The notes under the pieces are model-generated. The model did not search any database, had not been told where the DNA came from, and saw only the letters and a program-made list of their open reading frames with translations. This document shows positions 35,766-48,222 of a stretch of DNA of 64,000 nt, one piece after another. Position 1 is the stretch's first letter. The number at the start of each line of letters is the position of its first letter. The stretch is from Bdellovibrio sp. ZAP7 (GTDB taxonomy: Bacteria > Bdellovibrionota_B > Oligoflexia > Oligoflexales > RGVZ01): positions 16,990 through 80,989 of the forward strand of contig CAMDKS010000010.1 of assembly GCA_945900755.1 (NCBI GenBank), read 5' to 3'. A program made the translations under genes and the position numbers.

Positions 35766-38622
35766 TTGCCGTTTCTGGACATGAACACACTAGATTGCGG
35801 TCGCCAAAAGCATTATCAATGCGCGCAACCGAAGGCCAAAATTTACGTTCCTTCGTCCAAGGGGCGGGAAATCCTGCCTCCTCTCGTGAATAGGGGCGGT
35901 CCCAGGCCGAAGCCGTCACGAGGCTTTGGGTATGTGGTGCGTGTTTTAGTGGATTATTTGTCTTGTCCCATACGCCACTTGCAATTTTATCAATCTCTTT
36001 TTTAATTGAAATCATTGCGTCACAAAACCGGTCTAACTCGGCCATGCTTTCACTTTCTGTGGGCTCAATCATCAGAGTTCCACCCACCGGAAAAGAAACC
36101 GTGGGGGCGTGAAATCCATAGTCCATCAGTCGTTTAGCAACGTCTTCCACCTCTACACCGGTGGACGCTTTGAAGCCTCGCACATCCACAATACACTCGT
36201 GGGCGACGAGTCCGCTTTGGCCTTTATACAAAACTGGAAAATGGGAGTCCAAACGTTTTGCGACGTAGTTCGCATTTAAAATCGCCGTTTCCGTTGCAAG
36301 CTTTAAGCCGTCAGCGCCCATCATGCGGATATACATCCAAGAAATGGGAAGAATGCTGGCACTTCCCCAAGGTGCGGCCGAAACGGCCGAGGTCGAATGG
36401 GTGCCGCCCATTTTTACGAGCGGATGCCCTGGAAGATGCGGGACCAAGTGTTTAGCAACACCGATTGGACCCATGCCCGGACCCCCGCCGCCGTGCGGGA
36501 TACAGAAGGTTTTATGTAAATTTAAATGGCAAACATCCGCCCCAATGTCTCCAGGTCGGCACAGCCCAACTTGTGCATTCATATTGGCACCGTCCATATA
36601 AACTTGGCCGCCGTGGCTATGAATGATCGCACAAACTTCGCGAATACCCTCCTCAAACACACCGTGAGTCGACGGATACGTCACCATGAAACAAGCTAAC
36701 TCTTTCGAGTGCTCGGCCGCCTTTTTTTGGAGATCAACAATGTCGATGTTCCCAGAATCATCACAAGCGACGATGACAATTTTCATTCCCGCCAATGCCG
36801 CACTCGCAGGATTAGTGCCGTGAGCAGACTGCGGGATGAGACATGTTTTCCGGTGCCCCTCACCCTTTGCTTTTAAGTACGCGCGAATGGCCAACAAGCC
36901 GGCATACTCACCTTGAGCCCCACTATTAGGTTGGAGGCTGACTGCGGCAAAGCCTGTGATCTCACTAAGCCACGCTTCCAGTTCCGCAAATACTTCTGCG
37001 TACCCTTGGGCCTGATCTTGGGGAACAAATGGATGTATCGCCCCGAACTCTGGCCAGCTAACAGGATACAGCTCCGCAGCCGCATTCAATTTCATGGTGC
37101 AAGAGCCGAGAGGAATCATGCTCGTCGTCAGTGACAAATCTTTGGCCTCAAGGCTCCGAATGTACCGCATCACATCGGTCTCGCTTTTAAGCCGGCTAAA
37201 CACTGCATTAGGCAAAGCCTTGGTCGTACGAACAAGACTTTGGGGAATGGCTTTTTTTGCGCTGGCGGCGAAAGAGTCTAGACTTCCCTTAGCGCCAAAC
37301 ACTTCAAGCAAATCTTGAAGATCGCGCTCACTGACGGTCTCGTCAAAAGAAACCGACAGCGCGCCGTCCAAATCAACTCTAAGATTAATTTCTTTCGTTC
37401 GAGCCGCTTTAATAAACTGCTCTTTTTGGGCGTTACTTACGACGATACTTACCGTATCAAAGAATGAGTCGCTCACTAGCGTTAGCCCTGCACCCTTAAC
37501 TCCGGCAGCAAAGATCGAAGCCCCAGCATGCACACGCTCTGCAATTTCTAGAATTCCTGCGGGCCCGTGATAACAAGCATACATACTCGCCATGATGGCG
37601 AGAAGTGCTTGCGCCGTACAGATGTTACTCGTCGCCTTCTCGCGCCGAATATGTTGCTCGCGCGTTTGAAGAGCCAGGCGGATGGCACTTCGTCCTTCTT
37701 TGTCCTTCGACACGCCTACGATGCGGCCGGGGAGGCGACGTTTTTGATCGTCGGTGGTGGCCATAAATCCTGCATGGGGACCACCGTAACCAAGAGGCAC
37801 ACCAAACCTTTGTGAATTTCCAACCGCAATATCTGCGCCGAGCGTTCCTGGAGATTCCAGCATGACGAGTGCTAAAATATCACACGACAACGTCACGAGT
37901 AGTTCTTTTTCTTTACACTTTTTAATAACCGTTTTGTAGTCGATCAGAGCTCCGTTGGTGCACGGGTACTGATAAAGAGCTCCGAAGTATTCTTCTGTTG
38001 GCTGAAATTTTTCGGCCTCACCAACCACGACATTTATGCCAAACGGCTCGGCTCTAGTTTTTACTAACTCTACAACTTGAGGGTGACAAGAATTGGCGAC
38101 AAAATATTTCATCGTAGCATCATTTTTTTTGGCCGAATAACACATCATCATGGCTTCGGCTGCCGCGGTGGCCTCGTCCAAAAGACTAGAGTTTGCGACA
38201 GGAAGGCCCGTCAAATCTGAAACCATTGTTTGGAAATTCAAAAGGGCTTCTAGTCGGCCTTGGCTAATTTCTGCTTGGTATGGCGTATACTGCGTATACC
38301 AGCCTGGGTTTTCAAATATATTTCGTTGAATGGCCGGCGGCACAATGGTGCCGTTATATCCGGTACCAATGTAGCTCCTCCATACTTTGTTTTTACGAGC
38401 CATGGCACGAAGCTCGGTAACAGCCTCTTGCTCAGTCGCTGCCTTTGGTAAATTAAGCGGTTTGCTTACGCGAATACCCTTTGGCACAGCGCGGTCAGCT
38501 AACGCGACAACAGAATCCACGCCCAAGTATTTTGTAATTTTTGCATTTTCATCTGGCGTAGACCCCAAATGGCGGTCGACAAATTTTCTGTGTTGACCAA
38601 ATTTCAATAGCATTTGATTCAT
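35755..38622 (-). CDS. gcvP: Glycine dehydrogenase (decarboxylating), P protein
   Basis: PLP enzyme that decarboxylates glycine and passes the aminomethyl group to the H protein. At 955 residues it is the single-chain form (P1 and P2 fused). Seen: FVDRHLGS at the N-terminus, the glycine-rich loop near [20 protein letters not shown], and the PLP-lysine motif [20 protein letters not shown] near residue 700. It is transcribed convergently to gcvT and gcvH, unlike the usual gcvTHP operon. An alternative start three codons in is possible. Confidence 0.97.
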   Translation of the reverse strand: MNQMLLKFGQHRKFVDRHLGSTPDENAKITKYLGVDSVVALADRAVPKGIRVSKPLNLPKAATEQEAVTELRAMARKNKVWRSYIGTGYNGTIVPPAIQRNIFENPGWYTQYTPYQAEISQGRLEALLNFQTMVSDLTGLPVANSSLLDEATAAAEAMMMCYSAKKNDATMKYFVANSCHPQVVELVKTRAEPFGINVVVGEAEKFQPTEEYFGALYQYPCTNGALIDYKTVIKKCKEKELLVTLSCDILALVMLESPGTLGADIAVGNSQRFGVPLGYGGPHAGFMATTDDQKRRLPGRIVGVSKDKEGRSAIRLALQTREQHIRREKATSNICTAQALLAIMASMYACYHGPAGILEIAERVHAGASIFAAGVKGAGLTLVSDSFFDTVSIVVSNAQKEQFIKAARTKEINLRVDLDGALSVSFDETVSERDLQDLLEVFGAKGSLDSFAASAKKAIPQSLVRTTKALPNAVFSRLKSETDVMRYIRSLEAKDLSLTTSMIPLGSCTMKLNAAAELYPVSWPEFGAIHPFVPQDQAQGYAEVFAELEAWLSEITGFAAVSLQPNSGAQGEYAGLLAIRAYLKAKGEGHRKTCLIPQSAHGTNPASAALAGMKIVIVACDDSGNIDIVDLQKKAAEHSKELACFMVTYPSTHGVFEEGIREVCAIIHSHGGQVYMDGANMNAQVGLCRPGDIGADVCHLNLHKTFCIPHGGGGPGMGPIGVAKHLVPHLPGHPLVKMGGTHSTSAVSAAPWGSASILPISWMYIRMMGADGLKLATETAILNANYVAKRLDSHFPVLYKGQSGLVAHECIVDVRGFKASTGVEVEDVAKRLMDYGFHAPTVSFPVGGTLMIEPTESESMAELDRFCDAMISIKKEIDKIASGVWDKTNNPLKHAPHTQSLVTASAWDRPYSREEAGFPAPWTKERKFWPSVARIDNAFGDRNLVCSCPETASYG

Positions 38623-38689
38623 GTCCTAATTCCCCGTTTCTTGAAAGGCCTAGGCAAGAATAATAGCGTTTTTTAAACTTTTTAAAAGG

Positions 38690-39568
38690 CTAAAGATCTC
38701 TATGGACGACGGTTACCTGAATGCCTTCCACCGGCCTTTCGGCGAGCTCTCTGGCAAGACGTTCAACCATAGAGACACTGCGGTGCTGGCCGCCAGTGCA
38801 GCCTATAGCCACACGAATGAAGTGCCGGCCTTCTGCAAAATAACTGGGCAGCGAGAACCGGTGCCAGTCTGCAATTTTTTGATACGTTTGTTCCGCAAGT
38901 TCCGTTGCAAATACAAACTGTTGGACGTCGCGGTCGCGACCATTTTTCTCTTTTAGCTGACGATCAAAATACGGATTTGGCAAGAAACGAACATCGTGAA
39001 TGCCCTCCACCGGCCACATCGGTGAATGTTTAAACCCAAAACTGATCAAGACTAGTTGCAGGGACCTCAGAGGTCGGCCCTTGCCGCTATACCGGCCTTC
39101 GAGCACTTGCCGCAATTGCTGCGCTTGCAAATGAGTGGAGTCTAGAATGGCGTCTGCGGCTAGGGCCACGGGCTCTAGAAGTCGGTCTTCTTGCTGGATT
39201 TGTTCTTTTAAGCTGAGCTTTTGGGACCAAAGAGGATGCCTTCGCCGTGCCGTTCCAAATCTTTCTTCGAGAACCTGGTAGTCCGCGCGGACGAACAAAA
39301 CATCAAGGTCTACTCGACTGGCGAGTTCTTTTTTAAGTTTAGGAAAGTTCGCCGCGAAATGTGCATTGCGAATATCCATTCCAAACGCATAGCCAGCTTC
39401 TGCGAAAATATCGCCCGCCTCGATCAAGCCTATCGTGTCCCAAAGCAATTCGATGGGAAGGTTGTCCACACAGTAGAAACCATTGTCTTGGAGTGTATGA
39501 ATCGCCGTCGAGAGCCCTGCGCCAGATAGGCCTGTGACTATGACGACCTTTGGTCTACTGGGCATCAA
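38690..39568 (-). CDS. rapZ: RNase adapter RapZ, Walker A lysine replaced
   Basis: Member of the RapZ/YvcJ family, which in enterobacteria senses glucosamine 6-phosphate and guides RNase E to the glmZ sRNA. The 292 residues include FYCVDNLP, LFVRADYQVLEERF, TRRRHPL-type sequence, and the C-terminal IGCTGGQHRSV. The Walker A reads GLSGAGLS, so the invariant Lys is Leu (codon CTC, residue 19). That suggests loss of ATP hydrolysis, while the C-terminal RNA/ligand domain is intact. The start overlaps rpoN by four bases. Confidence 0.95.
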   Translation of the reverse strand: MMPSRPKVVIVTGLSGAGLSTAIHTLQDNGFYCVDNLPIELLWDTIGLIEAGDIFAEAGYAFGMDIRNAHFAANFPKLKKELASRVDLDVLFVRADYQVLEERFGTARRRHPLWSQKLSLKEQIQQEDRLLEPVALAADAILDSTHLQAQQLRQVLEGRYSGKGRPLRSLQLVLISFGFKHSPMWPVEGIHDVRFLPNPYFDRQLKEKNGRDRDVQQFVFATELAEQTYQKIADWHRFSLPSYFAEGRHFIRVAIGCTGGQHRSVSMVERLARELAERPVEGIQVTVVHRDL

Positions 39569-41064
39569 AATGGCTTTCGTCGTTTGCTGCTAGGTAAAAT
39601 ACCTAGTTGTTCACGGTATTTTGCAATGGTTCGTCGACTAATGTCGACGTTCTCTTTAAGAAGCACATCTAAAAGCTGTTGGTCTGAATAGGGCTTAATT
39701 GGATCTTCCGTTTTAATGATTTCGGCCATTCTACTTTTAACAGCCTCATTAGCCACCGATTCACCGTCGCTTTTGCTAATGGCGCTGTTGAAAAAATACT
39801 TTAACTCAAAAATACCGCGCGGAGTGTGAACGTATTTATTGGTGGTCACACGGCTAATGGTGGATTCATGAAGTTCCAGAGCGTCGGCGATATCCCTCAA
39901 CACCATGGGCTTTAGATACTGAATGCCGTACTCAAAAAAATCTTTTTGGCGTTCTAACACTTTTTCTGTGACCCGCAAAATGGTGCGCTGACGCTGCTCC
40001 ATGCTTTTGATAATCCATCTTGCGCTCTTTATTTTTTCGTCAAGATAGTTTTTGCCTTCGTCGGCCTTGCCAGGTACAGCCTTGCCAGGTACAGCCTTTT
40101 TATCCCGCAGCATATCTTTGTAGAAAGGGCTTACCTTTAAACGTGGCAAACCATCTTCGTTCATACTGACGACCCACTCCGTCCCCATCTTGAAAACATA
40201 GACGTCCGGAATAATGTACTGAGTGGCTTCGGGACCAAACTGCCTGCCGGGGATGGGGTCCAAGCCGATAATGACCGCAACATTGGTGTAGACTTGGTCT
40301 AAAGTAATGCCAAGTGCTTTGGCAACAAGCGAATAATTTCTACTCTCTAGGGCGGCTAAGTGACTGCCGATAATTTTTTCAACGATTCCATTTCTAAGCT
40401 TAAAATGCCTAATCTGGATGAGTAAACATTCTTTAAGATCTCTGGCGGCTATTCCAGGTGGGTCAAAATGCTGAATGGTATCAAGCACACCTTCCGCTAT
40501 CTCCTTGTCAAAGCCTTCTTTCGCACAAAGGTCGTCCAAAGAAACGGAAAGATATCCTCGGTCGTCAATATTGCCGGCAATCTGTTCGGCGACCTTAAAC
40601 TCCTCGGCTGAAAAATCAACCTCCCGCACTAGCTCCAGCAGATGCTCTTGCAGAGTGTTCGCCTTAGTCACCATGTTTTCATAATTAGCTGTGTCGTCGT
40701 CAAACCCATTTTTTGAGCCTGCGGTCGATGCCTGAGATCTAGATTCTTCGTAATTGGAAAGACGCTCCCAATCAACTTCAGTGTCTTTATCTTTACCAAT
40801 AGAATCGACGATGCCCGCCGCCTCTTCCATGCGGCCACTGACGGCCTCCGCTTCCGTAAATTCTTTTTCAATGGGCGAGAATTCGTCTAATCCTTCATTG
40901 GGCACTTCTTCAAGGACTGGATTTTCTGCCATCTGAGTTTCAACAAATTGCTCTAATTCTAAACGTGACAATTGCAAAAGTTTAATGGCTTGCTGAAGGG
41001 CAGGGGTCATGGCTAAGCCTTGACCTAGTCCGATGCCAAGTGAATGTCCCATTTTAATTGCCAT
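39565..41064 (-). CDS. rpoN: RNA polymerase sigma-54 factor RpoN
   Basis: Alternative sigma factor needing AAA+ activators. The 499 residues begin with a Gln/Leu-rich region I (LAMTPALQQAIKLLQLSRLEL), an acidic region II, the core-binding region, an HTH (LHESTISRVTTNKY), and a C-terminal RpoN box (SRRTIAKYREQLGI). A short tandem duplication in the middle gives AVPGKAVPGKA (15-bp DNA repeat near 40071-40100). It lies between lptB and rapZ, the usual order. Confidence 0.97.
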   Translation of the reverse strand: MAIKMGHSLGIGLGQGLAMTPALQQAIKLLQLSRLELEQFVETQMAENPVLEEVPNEGLDEFSPIEKEFTEAEAVSGRMEEAAGIVDSIGKDKDTEVDWERLSNYEESRSQASTAGSKNGFDDDTANYENMVTKANTLQEHLLELVREVDFSAEEFKVAEQIAGNIDDRGYLSVSLDDLCAKEGFDKEIAEGVLDTIQHFDPPGIAARDLKECLLIQIRHFKLRNGIVEKIIGSHLAALESRNYSLVAKALGITLDQVYTNVAVIIGLDPIPGRQFGPEATQYIIPDVYVFKMGTEWVVSMNEDGLPRLKVSPFYKDMLRDKKAVPGKAVPGKADEGKNYLDEKIKSARWIIKSMEQRQRTILRVTEKVLERQKDFFEYGIQYLKPMVLRDIADALELHESTISRVTTNKYVHTPRGIFELKYFFNSAISKSDGESVANEAVKSRMAEIIKTEDPIKPYSDQQLLDVLLKENVDISRRTIAKYREQLGILPSSKRRKPF

Positions 41065-41161
41065 TATTCCCCCCTCAACTGCTTCACTGCAAAGTATACC
41101 ACCTCTGCACCTTATAACAACAAATGCCCCATCAAATACTGCGAATTTGGGCTTTTTTGCT

Positions 41162-41911
41162 TTAAAACTTGAAATTTTCTCCCAAATAGCTTTCGCGAAC
41201 CGCTTTATTGTTAGCGACCTCGTCGGGTAGGCCGTGGGCTATAATTTGGCCGCTAGCAAGGATGTAGGCTCGGTCACAACTTCCTAAAGTTTCGCGCACA
41301 TTGTGATCTGTAATCAAAACACCAAGGCCGTCATTTTTAAGGGACAAGATAATTTGTTGGATTTCGTGAACGGTCACAGGATCAATTCCAGCAAAAGGCT
41401 CATCTAATAGCAAAAATCTTGGCTCAATGATGAGGGCCCTTGCGATCTCCACTCGACGTCGTTCACCGCCGGAAAGTGTCGCCCCCATTGATTTTCGAAT
41501 GTGCCCCACCTGAAATTTTTTGAGCAGCTCTTCAAGCCTATCTTGTCTTTGAATGCGTGGAACACCGGAAATCTCCATAACGGCTAGAAGATTATCTTCG
41601 ACCGTCATGCGGCGAAAAATACTCATGTTTTGTGGCAAATAGGAAATGCCTTTTTTCGCACGAAGGTGCATGGGAAGATCGGTTATATCCAAGTCGTTCA
41701 TCATTATTTTTCCCGACTGTGGTTGGAGTAGGCCTACGACCATGTAAAAACTAGTCGTTTTTCCTGCTCCATTCGGCCCAAGAAGTCCTACGACCTCACC
41801 CGTACGCACACGAAAACTAACGGAGTTTACAACCTGCCTAGTTTTAAATGATTTGCAAAGTTGGTCGGCTACGAGCTCTGCTCGATCCATTGGATTAGCT
41901 TCCATTTTCAT
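41162..41911 (-). CDS. lptB: LPS export ABC ATPase LptB
   Basis: The cytoplasmic ATPase of the LptBFG complex, which pulls LPS from the inner membrane. The 249 residues have Walker A GPNGAGKTTSF, ABC signature LSGGERRRVEIARAL, Walker B LLLDEPFAGIDP and the LptB-type switch TDHNVRETL. It overlaps lptA by four bases and precedes rpoN, as in most proteobacteria. lptF and lptG are not in the window. Confidence 0.97.
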   Translation of the reverse strand: MKMEANPMDRAELVADQLCKSFKTRQVVNSVSFRVRTGEVVGLLGPNGAGKTTSFYMVVGLLQPQSGKIMMNDLDITDLPMHLRAKKGISYLPQNMSIFRRMTVEDNLLAVMEISGVPRIQRQDRLEELLKKFQVGHIRKSMGATLSGGERRRVEIARALIIEPRFLLLDEPFAGIDPVTVHEIQQIILSLKNDGLGVLITDHNVRETLGSCDRAYILASGQIIAHGLPDEVANNKAVRESYLGENFKF

Positions 41912-42666
41912 TTTTGGGCCGCCTTCTTGTCGTCGGGCTGAACGACACCCTCAACTCGGTCCGCCTTCACCCAGCCGTTGGTGAGGTCATACTGGATTAC
42001 TTTGCCGCGAACCGTGTCTGTTCCTCTATGCAAAATAGGGTCGCCCTTCATTATAACGATTCTTTTAGAGTTGTTGAAAAAGGCCTCTTGGCCCTCTGCC
42101 AAAATCGGCTGCCCCGTTTCTGGATCAATACGAGAAAATTTCACCGAGCCGATGGCATGAACTTCCGTCACCTCGTGGCCCTCTTTTTCAAAAAAAATCG
42201 TGGCCTTATCGGCCTCAATGCGGATGTCATTTTGAGTGACTACGACGTCTTGCTCCAGCATGAGAGACCCTTGCTCACGAAATCCTGACAGGCTCTTTCC
42301 CCAAAATTTGACGACACCGTTAGCCGCTGTCTTCGATGCATTTTTTGGGCGTGTTTTGTTTTTTGTTTGGCCCGCGTCTTTCGGGCTGGCGTCTTTGGGC
42401 GCGGTCTCTTTAGTGCCCGAATCCTTTTCTCCCGCACTTTTTTTGCTTCCGCTACTAGGGGTTTTACTTTGGGATTTTTCCTCATCCGTTTGTTGCAATG
42501 ATGGCTTGGCGCCCGACTTAGTGGCCGCCGGAGAATCTTTTTCCTCGTCGTCATCGACTAGTTCTGCTCGGGCAATAGATGGCAAAAGAAGTTGGCTGAG
42601 GATAGGGGAGGTAAACGGTACGAACGTTGACATCAGAGTTACTATTTTGCGGCTAAATACATTCAT
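41908..42666 (-). CDS. lptA: Periplasmic LPS bridge protein LptA with long charged linker
   Basis: Carries LPS across the periplasm as part of the Lpt bridge. The signal peptide ends near ARAE. An unusual Lys/Ser/Ala/Asp-rich segment of about 75 residues then precedes the OstA/LptA jellyroll (about 120-245: GSLMLEQDVVVTQNDIRIEADKA-type repeats, HAIGSVKF). Typical LptA proteins go directly from signal peptide to the fold, so the linker is noteworthy. It overlaps lptC and lptB by four bases each. Confidence 0.88.
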   Translation of the reverse strand: MNVFSRKIVTLMSTFVPFTSPILSQLLLPSIARAELVDDDEEKDSPAATKSGAKPSLQQTDEEKSQSKTPSSGSKKSAGEKDSGTKETAPKDASPKDAGQTKNKTRPKNASKTAANGVVKFWGKSLSGFREQGSLMLEQDVVVTQNDIRIEADKATIFFEKEGHEVTEVHAIGSVKFSRIDPETGQPILAEGQEAFFNNSKRIVIMKGDPILHRGTDTVRGKVIQYDLTNGWVKADRVEGVVQPDDKKAAQK

Positions 42667-43271
42667 TTCTTTTTCTTACCCTTCATACCGGACTCAACGG
42701 CCTCTGGCCTTATGGAGCCAAAAACTCCACCGCGTAAACGCAGTGATTCCTCTTGCATATTGTACGTCATACCGCCCTCGGCAGCAACGAACTCCTCCTT
42801 GGAGAGTATTTTAACGGCCTTGTCTGTGAATGCTTCTGCGGTTTTTTCCGTGTAAAGCAACCACTCCGTTTGAAAGCGGCTTTCGCCCTTGAGTAACTCG
42901 ACCGCCCCCGTCAATTCAATGCTTACGATGGCACTTTTTTGCTGGGCTAACGCCGTATCATTAAGAAGTTGCACGACGGCCGAATCTGCCTCTAACTCTT
43001 CGCGTGTGTCGCCTCGCATACGCGACGCCCGCACCTTTTTATCAAAGACAAGCCTGCCATTCTCCATCAGCGTCGCCTTGTCGCTTGCCAATCGAGAAAT
43101 CCATTCATCATCACGATACCGATTCATTTCAAAGCCGATCAACTGGGCCTTAATCGGAGAATTTACAATCACATGCGCAAGGTGAGTGTCACGCTGGTTG
43201 ATATAAATCCATAGGGCCGTCGCCGTTAGTGACAGTGCCAACACCAAAAAAATTATTTTACCTACATTCAT
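42663..43271 (-). CDS. lptC: LPS export protein LptC
   Basis: Membrane-anchored link between LptBFG and LptA. The 202 residues have one N-terminal helix (about 5-23) and a beta-jellyroll periplasmic domain with repeated ATLMENGRLVFDKKVRASRMRGD-type strands. Sequence identity in this family is low, so position between kdsD and lptA is a large part of the evidence. It overlaps lptA by four bases. Confidence 0.82.
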   Translation of the reverse strand: MNVGKIIFLVLALSLTATALWIYINQRDTHLAHVIVNSPIKAQLIGFEMNRYRDDEWISRLASDKATLMENGRLVFDKKVRASRMRGDTREELEADSAVVQLLNDTALAQQKSAIVSIELTGAVELLKGESRFQTEWLLYTEKTAEAFTDKAVKILSKEEFVAAEGGMTYNMQEESLRLRGGVFGSIRPEAVESGMKGKKKK

Positions 43272-43304
43272 AATTACCCATAGCCTTTTACTTGCTAGGT
43301 AATA

Positions 43305-45946
<2,642 letters not shown>

Positions 45947-46050
45947 TTATGAGACGTGTTAAAAGGCAAGATCTTCACGACCCGAACAACTAAAATTCTA
46001 GTCGTTGGAAAGATATCCTATAGAAGGCCACCTCGTATGGTCAAGCAAAA

Positions 46051-46728
46051 CTAGACAATATTTGGCAACAAAAATGTCGCCAAAAGCTGCATAACGCCGA
46101 TGTAGTAATTAGTTAGGTGACTTATCCAGGTCAAGCCTCCCGAAAAGGCCAAAAATAGAAAGATAAAGAACCCGTAAGGCCCCACAATCGCCTCATACCG
46201 GTCCCAAAGGTCTCGGTTTACAAAAGCTCGCATAATCGTAGCGCCATCCAAGGGGGGCAGGGGAATGAGATTTAAAAAGGCGAGCATACCATTCATATAG
46301 ATCATCGCTGCTGCAAGCTTTATGATGGGCGCAAACAGCGTCCCAGGCTCGAATATACTCCATTGATATCGGTTGTTTAGGAGTACAAAGAGCATACAAA
46401 AAAATCCCAACACAAGGTTTGAAATCGGGCCCGCACTGGCCGTTAACATGGCGTCTCGAACTGGATATTTAAAATTCCGTTCGTCATACGGGACAGGCTT
46501 TGCCCAACCAAAAAACGGCATCCCGAACAATGAGCAGGCGAGAGGCAAGATTATAGTTCCCATTAGATCAATATGAACCGCTGGATTGAGGCTAAGCCGG
46601 CCTTGGGCCTTGGCTGTATTGTCGCCGAGCAAATGGGACGCAAAGGCGTGAGCAGACTCATGAAACGTAAGTGCAAAAAGTATGGCTAAAAAATAGGTTA
46701 GCCCTTGAGCGATGCTATTTACTGACAT
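46051..46728 (-). CDS. Site-2 protease family membrane metalloprotease (M50)
   Basis: A small intramembrane zinc protease of about 225 residues. It has the zinc motif HESAHAF near residue 20, several membrane helices, and the distal ligand motif NLIPLPPLDG near residue 160. ATG 46728 is preferred over an in-frame start at 46752 because GGAGG lies 11 bases upstream. Substrates are unknown; the compact form without a PDZ domain is common in many bacteria. Confidence 0.9.
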   Translation of the reverse strand: MSVNSIAQGLTYFLAILFALTFHESAHAFASHLLGDNTAKAQGRLSLNPAVHIDLMGTIILPLACSLFGMPFFGWAKPVPYDERNFKYPVRDAMLTASAGPISNLVLGFFCMLFVLLNNRYQWSIFEPGTLFAPIIKLAAAMIYMNGMLAFLNLIPLPPLDGATIMRAFVNRDLWDRYEAIVGPYGFFIFLFLAFSGGLTWISHLTNYYIGVMQLLATFLLPNIV

Positions 46729-46801
46729 GAAAAGCCCTACCTCCGCCGGCACTGGCGTTGCTCTGGTGGATTTTTATATAAAACCAATGGATCCTAGGCC
46801 A

Positions 46802-46854
46802 AATATTATCCGTCTCGCCAAAGATTTGATAGAATAAAGTTGTAGCCGCCCGAT
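46802..46854. repeat. 53-bp direct repeat, left copy
   Basis: Identical at all 53 positions to 48215-48267 (begins AATATTATCCGTCTCGCC, ends GCCGCCCGAT). The two copies bracket the ATPase gene at 46896-48116. Immediately after this copy, AAATCTTGCGGCGCTAC (46855-46871) also recurs with one change at 48366-48382. Confidence 0.9.
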
Positions 46855-46895
46855 AAATCTTGCGGCGCTACAGGATCCGAAAAACGTAATCAGCA

Positions 46896-48116
46896 CTATT
46901 GCCCAACTTCTCTGAGTGTGGCAGTAGGATCTTCGCTCTCCAAACACCGTACCAGAAATCTTCCAAATAATGGTAACGCATAATCATAAGCACCCCGACG
47001 CACTTTGTAGATCACATTCTTGTTTTGCAACGTCAACAGGTACTGCTGCACCGTTCCCATCGTGACCTCTGCACCAAATGATTTGACGGCCTCGAGCACT
47101 TGGCTCGGAGTAAATGGTGCCACGATCTTAGCTGTCGCAAGCGTTATGGCTCGCTCCTTGAGTGTTAACGGATACAAACGACCCGCAAAAAAAGACTCGT
47201 CCAGCTGCGCATAGACTTCCGGCAAGACCCCTTCAAAATCTGCACGCGATATCGGCGAGTGTTCGAAGGTGCTGAACGCGATATCAGAAAAATATTGTAC
47301 GAAGTAAGGATAGCCAGCCGTCTCCTGTGCAAGCAGATCCACGAGGTCCGGAGAGAAGCGACCAGGGACCTTTAGCTGTTTGAGAGGCTCTACAATCGCT
47401 TTACGCGTGTCCTTGTCTTCGAGGGCTGTCAGCGTTACGACTTGAGGGAATAGTCTCTCCACGTGCGGTTTTACCTCGATGCTTTTACCAAGGAGCGTCG
47501 GTAAGCCGGCCAGAACAAAATGCACTGGACTGGTGGTTGACGACTGCAGCCGAGAAATCGTATCGAGGATCAGGCTTAGGCCAAAGTGGCCATCGACATC
47601 GTCCAGGACTTGAAACTCATCCAGGAGCAACACCAGCCCTTGGTATTTGAGTTGCGTCGTGATGCCCGCAACATATGTGAGGGTATGAAGAAGTTTTTCG
47701 CCCTTGTCACCCGGGTGTTTCTCAAACACCGCGATCAGGTGGTCGAGATTAAGTTCCTCGGAAACTTTCTCAACCTTGGTGCCAATACCAATAGTCTTTT
47801 GCTGCCGTGAGATCGTGACACCTTTGAGACGCAAGGCAATCTCTGCGAGCAGCCCGCGAATAAATTCATCCTCTCGATTGCTACGCTTGGTCAATTCTCT
47901 GAGCACCGGAATCCAGCCGGCCTTGGCAGACTCAACAGCTAGGCGTTTTAAGAGCACGGACTTACCGACTCCTCGCAAGCCAGATATCACCATGTTCTTC
48001 CCGTAGGGGGCCGTTTTAGCTAGGCGCTTATTGTAGTCCTCGATGACTGACTCACGACCCGCCAGGAAGTTGGGCTCTATTCCGACGCCAGGGGTATAGG
48101 GACTCCGCATACTCAC
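46896..48116 (-). CDS. Stand-alone P-loop ATPase, Orc1/Cdc6-like AAA type
   Basis: A 406-residue protein: FLAGRESVIEDY near the start, Walker A SGLRGVGKSVLL (about 46-53), Walker B LVLLLDEFQVLDD (about 163-175), a sensor stretch HFVLAGLPTLLG, then GYPYFVQYFSD and a C-terminal winged-helix-like domain (about 320-395). It resembles, by memory, single-gene ATPases annotated as ATP-binding protein or Orc1/Cdc6-like, frequent in Actinobacteria and archaea. The gene is flanked by 53-bp direct repeats and a repeated operator, and its base use differs somewhat from neighbouring genes. It looks horizontally acquired; function unknown. Confidence 0.75.
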   Translation of the reverse strand: MSMRSPYTPGVGIEPNFLAGRESVIEDYNKRLAKTAPYGKNMVISGLRGVGKSVLLKRLAVESAKAGWIPVLRELTKRSNREDEFIRGLLAEIALRLKGVTISRQQKTIGIGTKVEKVSEELNLDHLIAVFEKHPGDKGEKLLHTLTYVAGITTQLKYQGLVLLLDEFQVLDDVDGHFGLSLILDTISRLQSSTTSPVHFVLAGLPTLLGKSIEVKPHVERLFPQVVTLTALEDKDTRKAIVEPLKQLKVPGRFSPDLVDLLAQETAGYPYFVQYFSDIAFSTFEHSPISRADFEGVLPEVYAQLDESFFAGRLYPLTLKERAITLATAKIVAPFTPSQVLEAVKSFGAEVTMGTVQQYLLTLQNKNVIYKVRRGAYDYALPLFGRFLVRCLESEDPTATLREVGQ

Positions 48117-48146
48117 CTTTCATATTAGGACTTTACCATCCTAGAG

Positions 48147-48222
48147 CTAATATTAGTTTATGAGCCTAATATTAGGGGCAGGGCAGGTCAAGGCTAATAT
48201 TAGTTTATGGACCTAATATTAT
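48147..48222. promoter_or_regulatory. Repeated palindromic operator upstream of the ATPase gene
   Basis: Four copies of the 10-bp palindrome CTAATATTAG (48147-48156, 48166-48175, 48194-48203, and 48213-48222 ending AT) form two pairs. Within a pair the sites are 19 bp apart; the pairs are 47 bp apart. A degenerate half-site lies at 48121-48128. The spacing suggests cooperative binding of a dimeric regulator controlling the ATPase gene, and perhaps the divergent lipoprotein gene. Confidence 0.7.
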
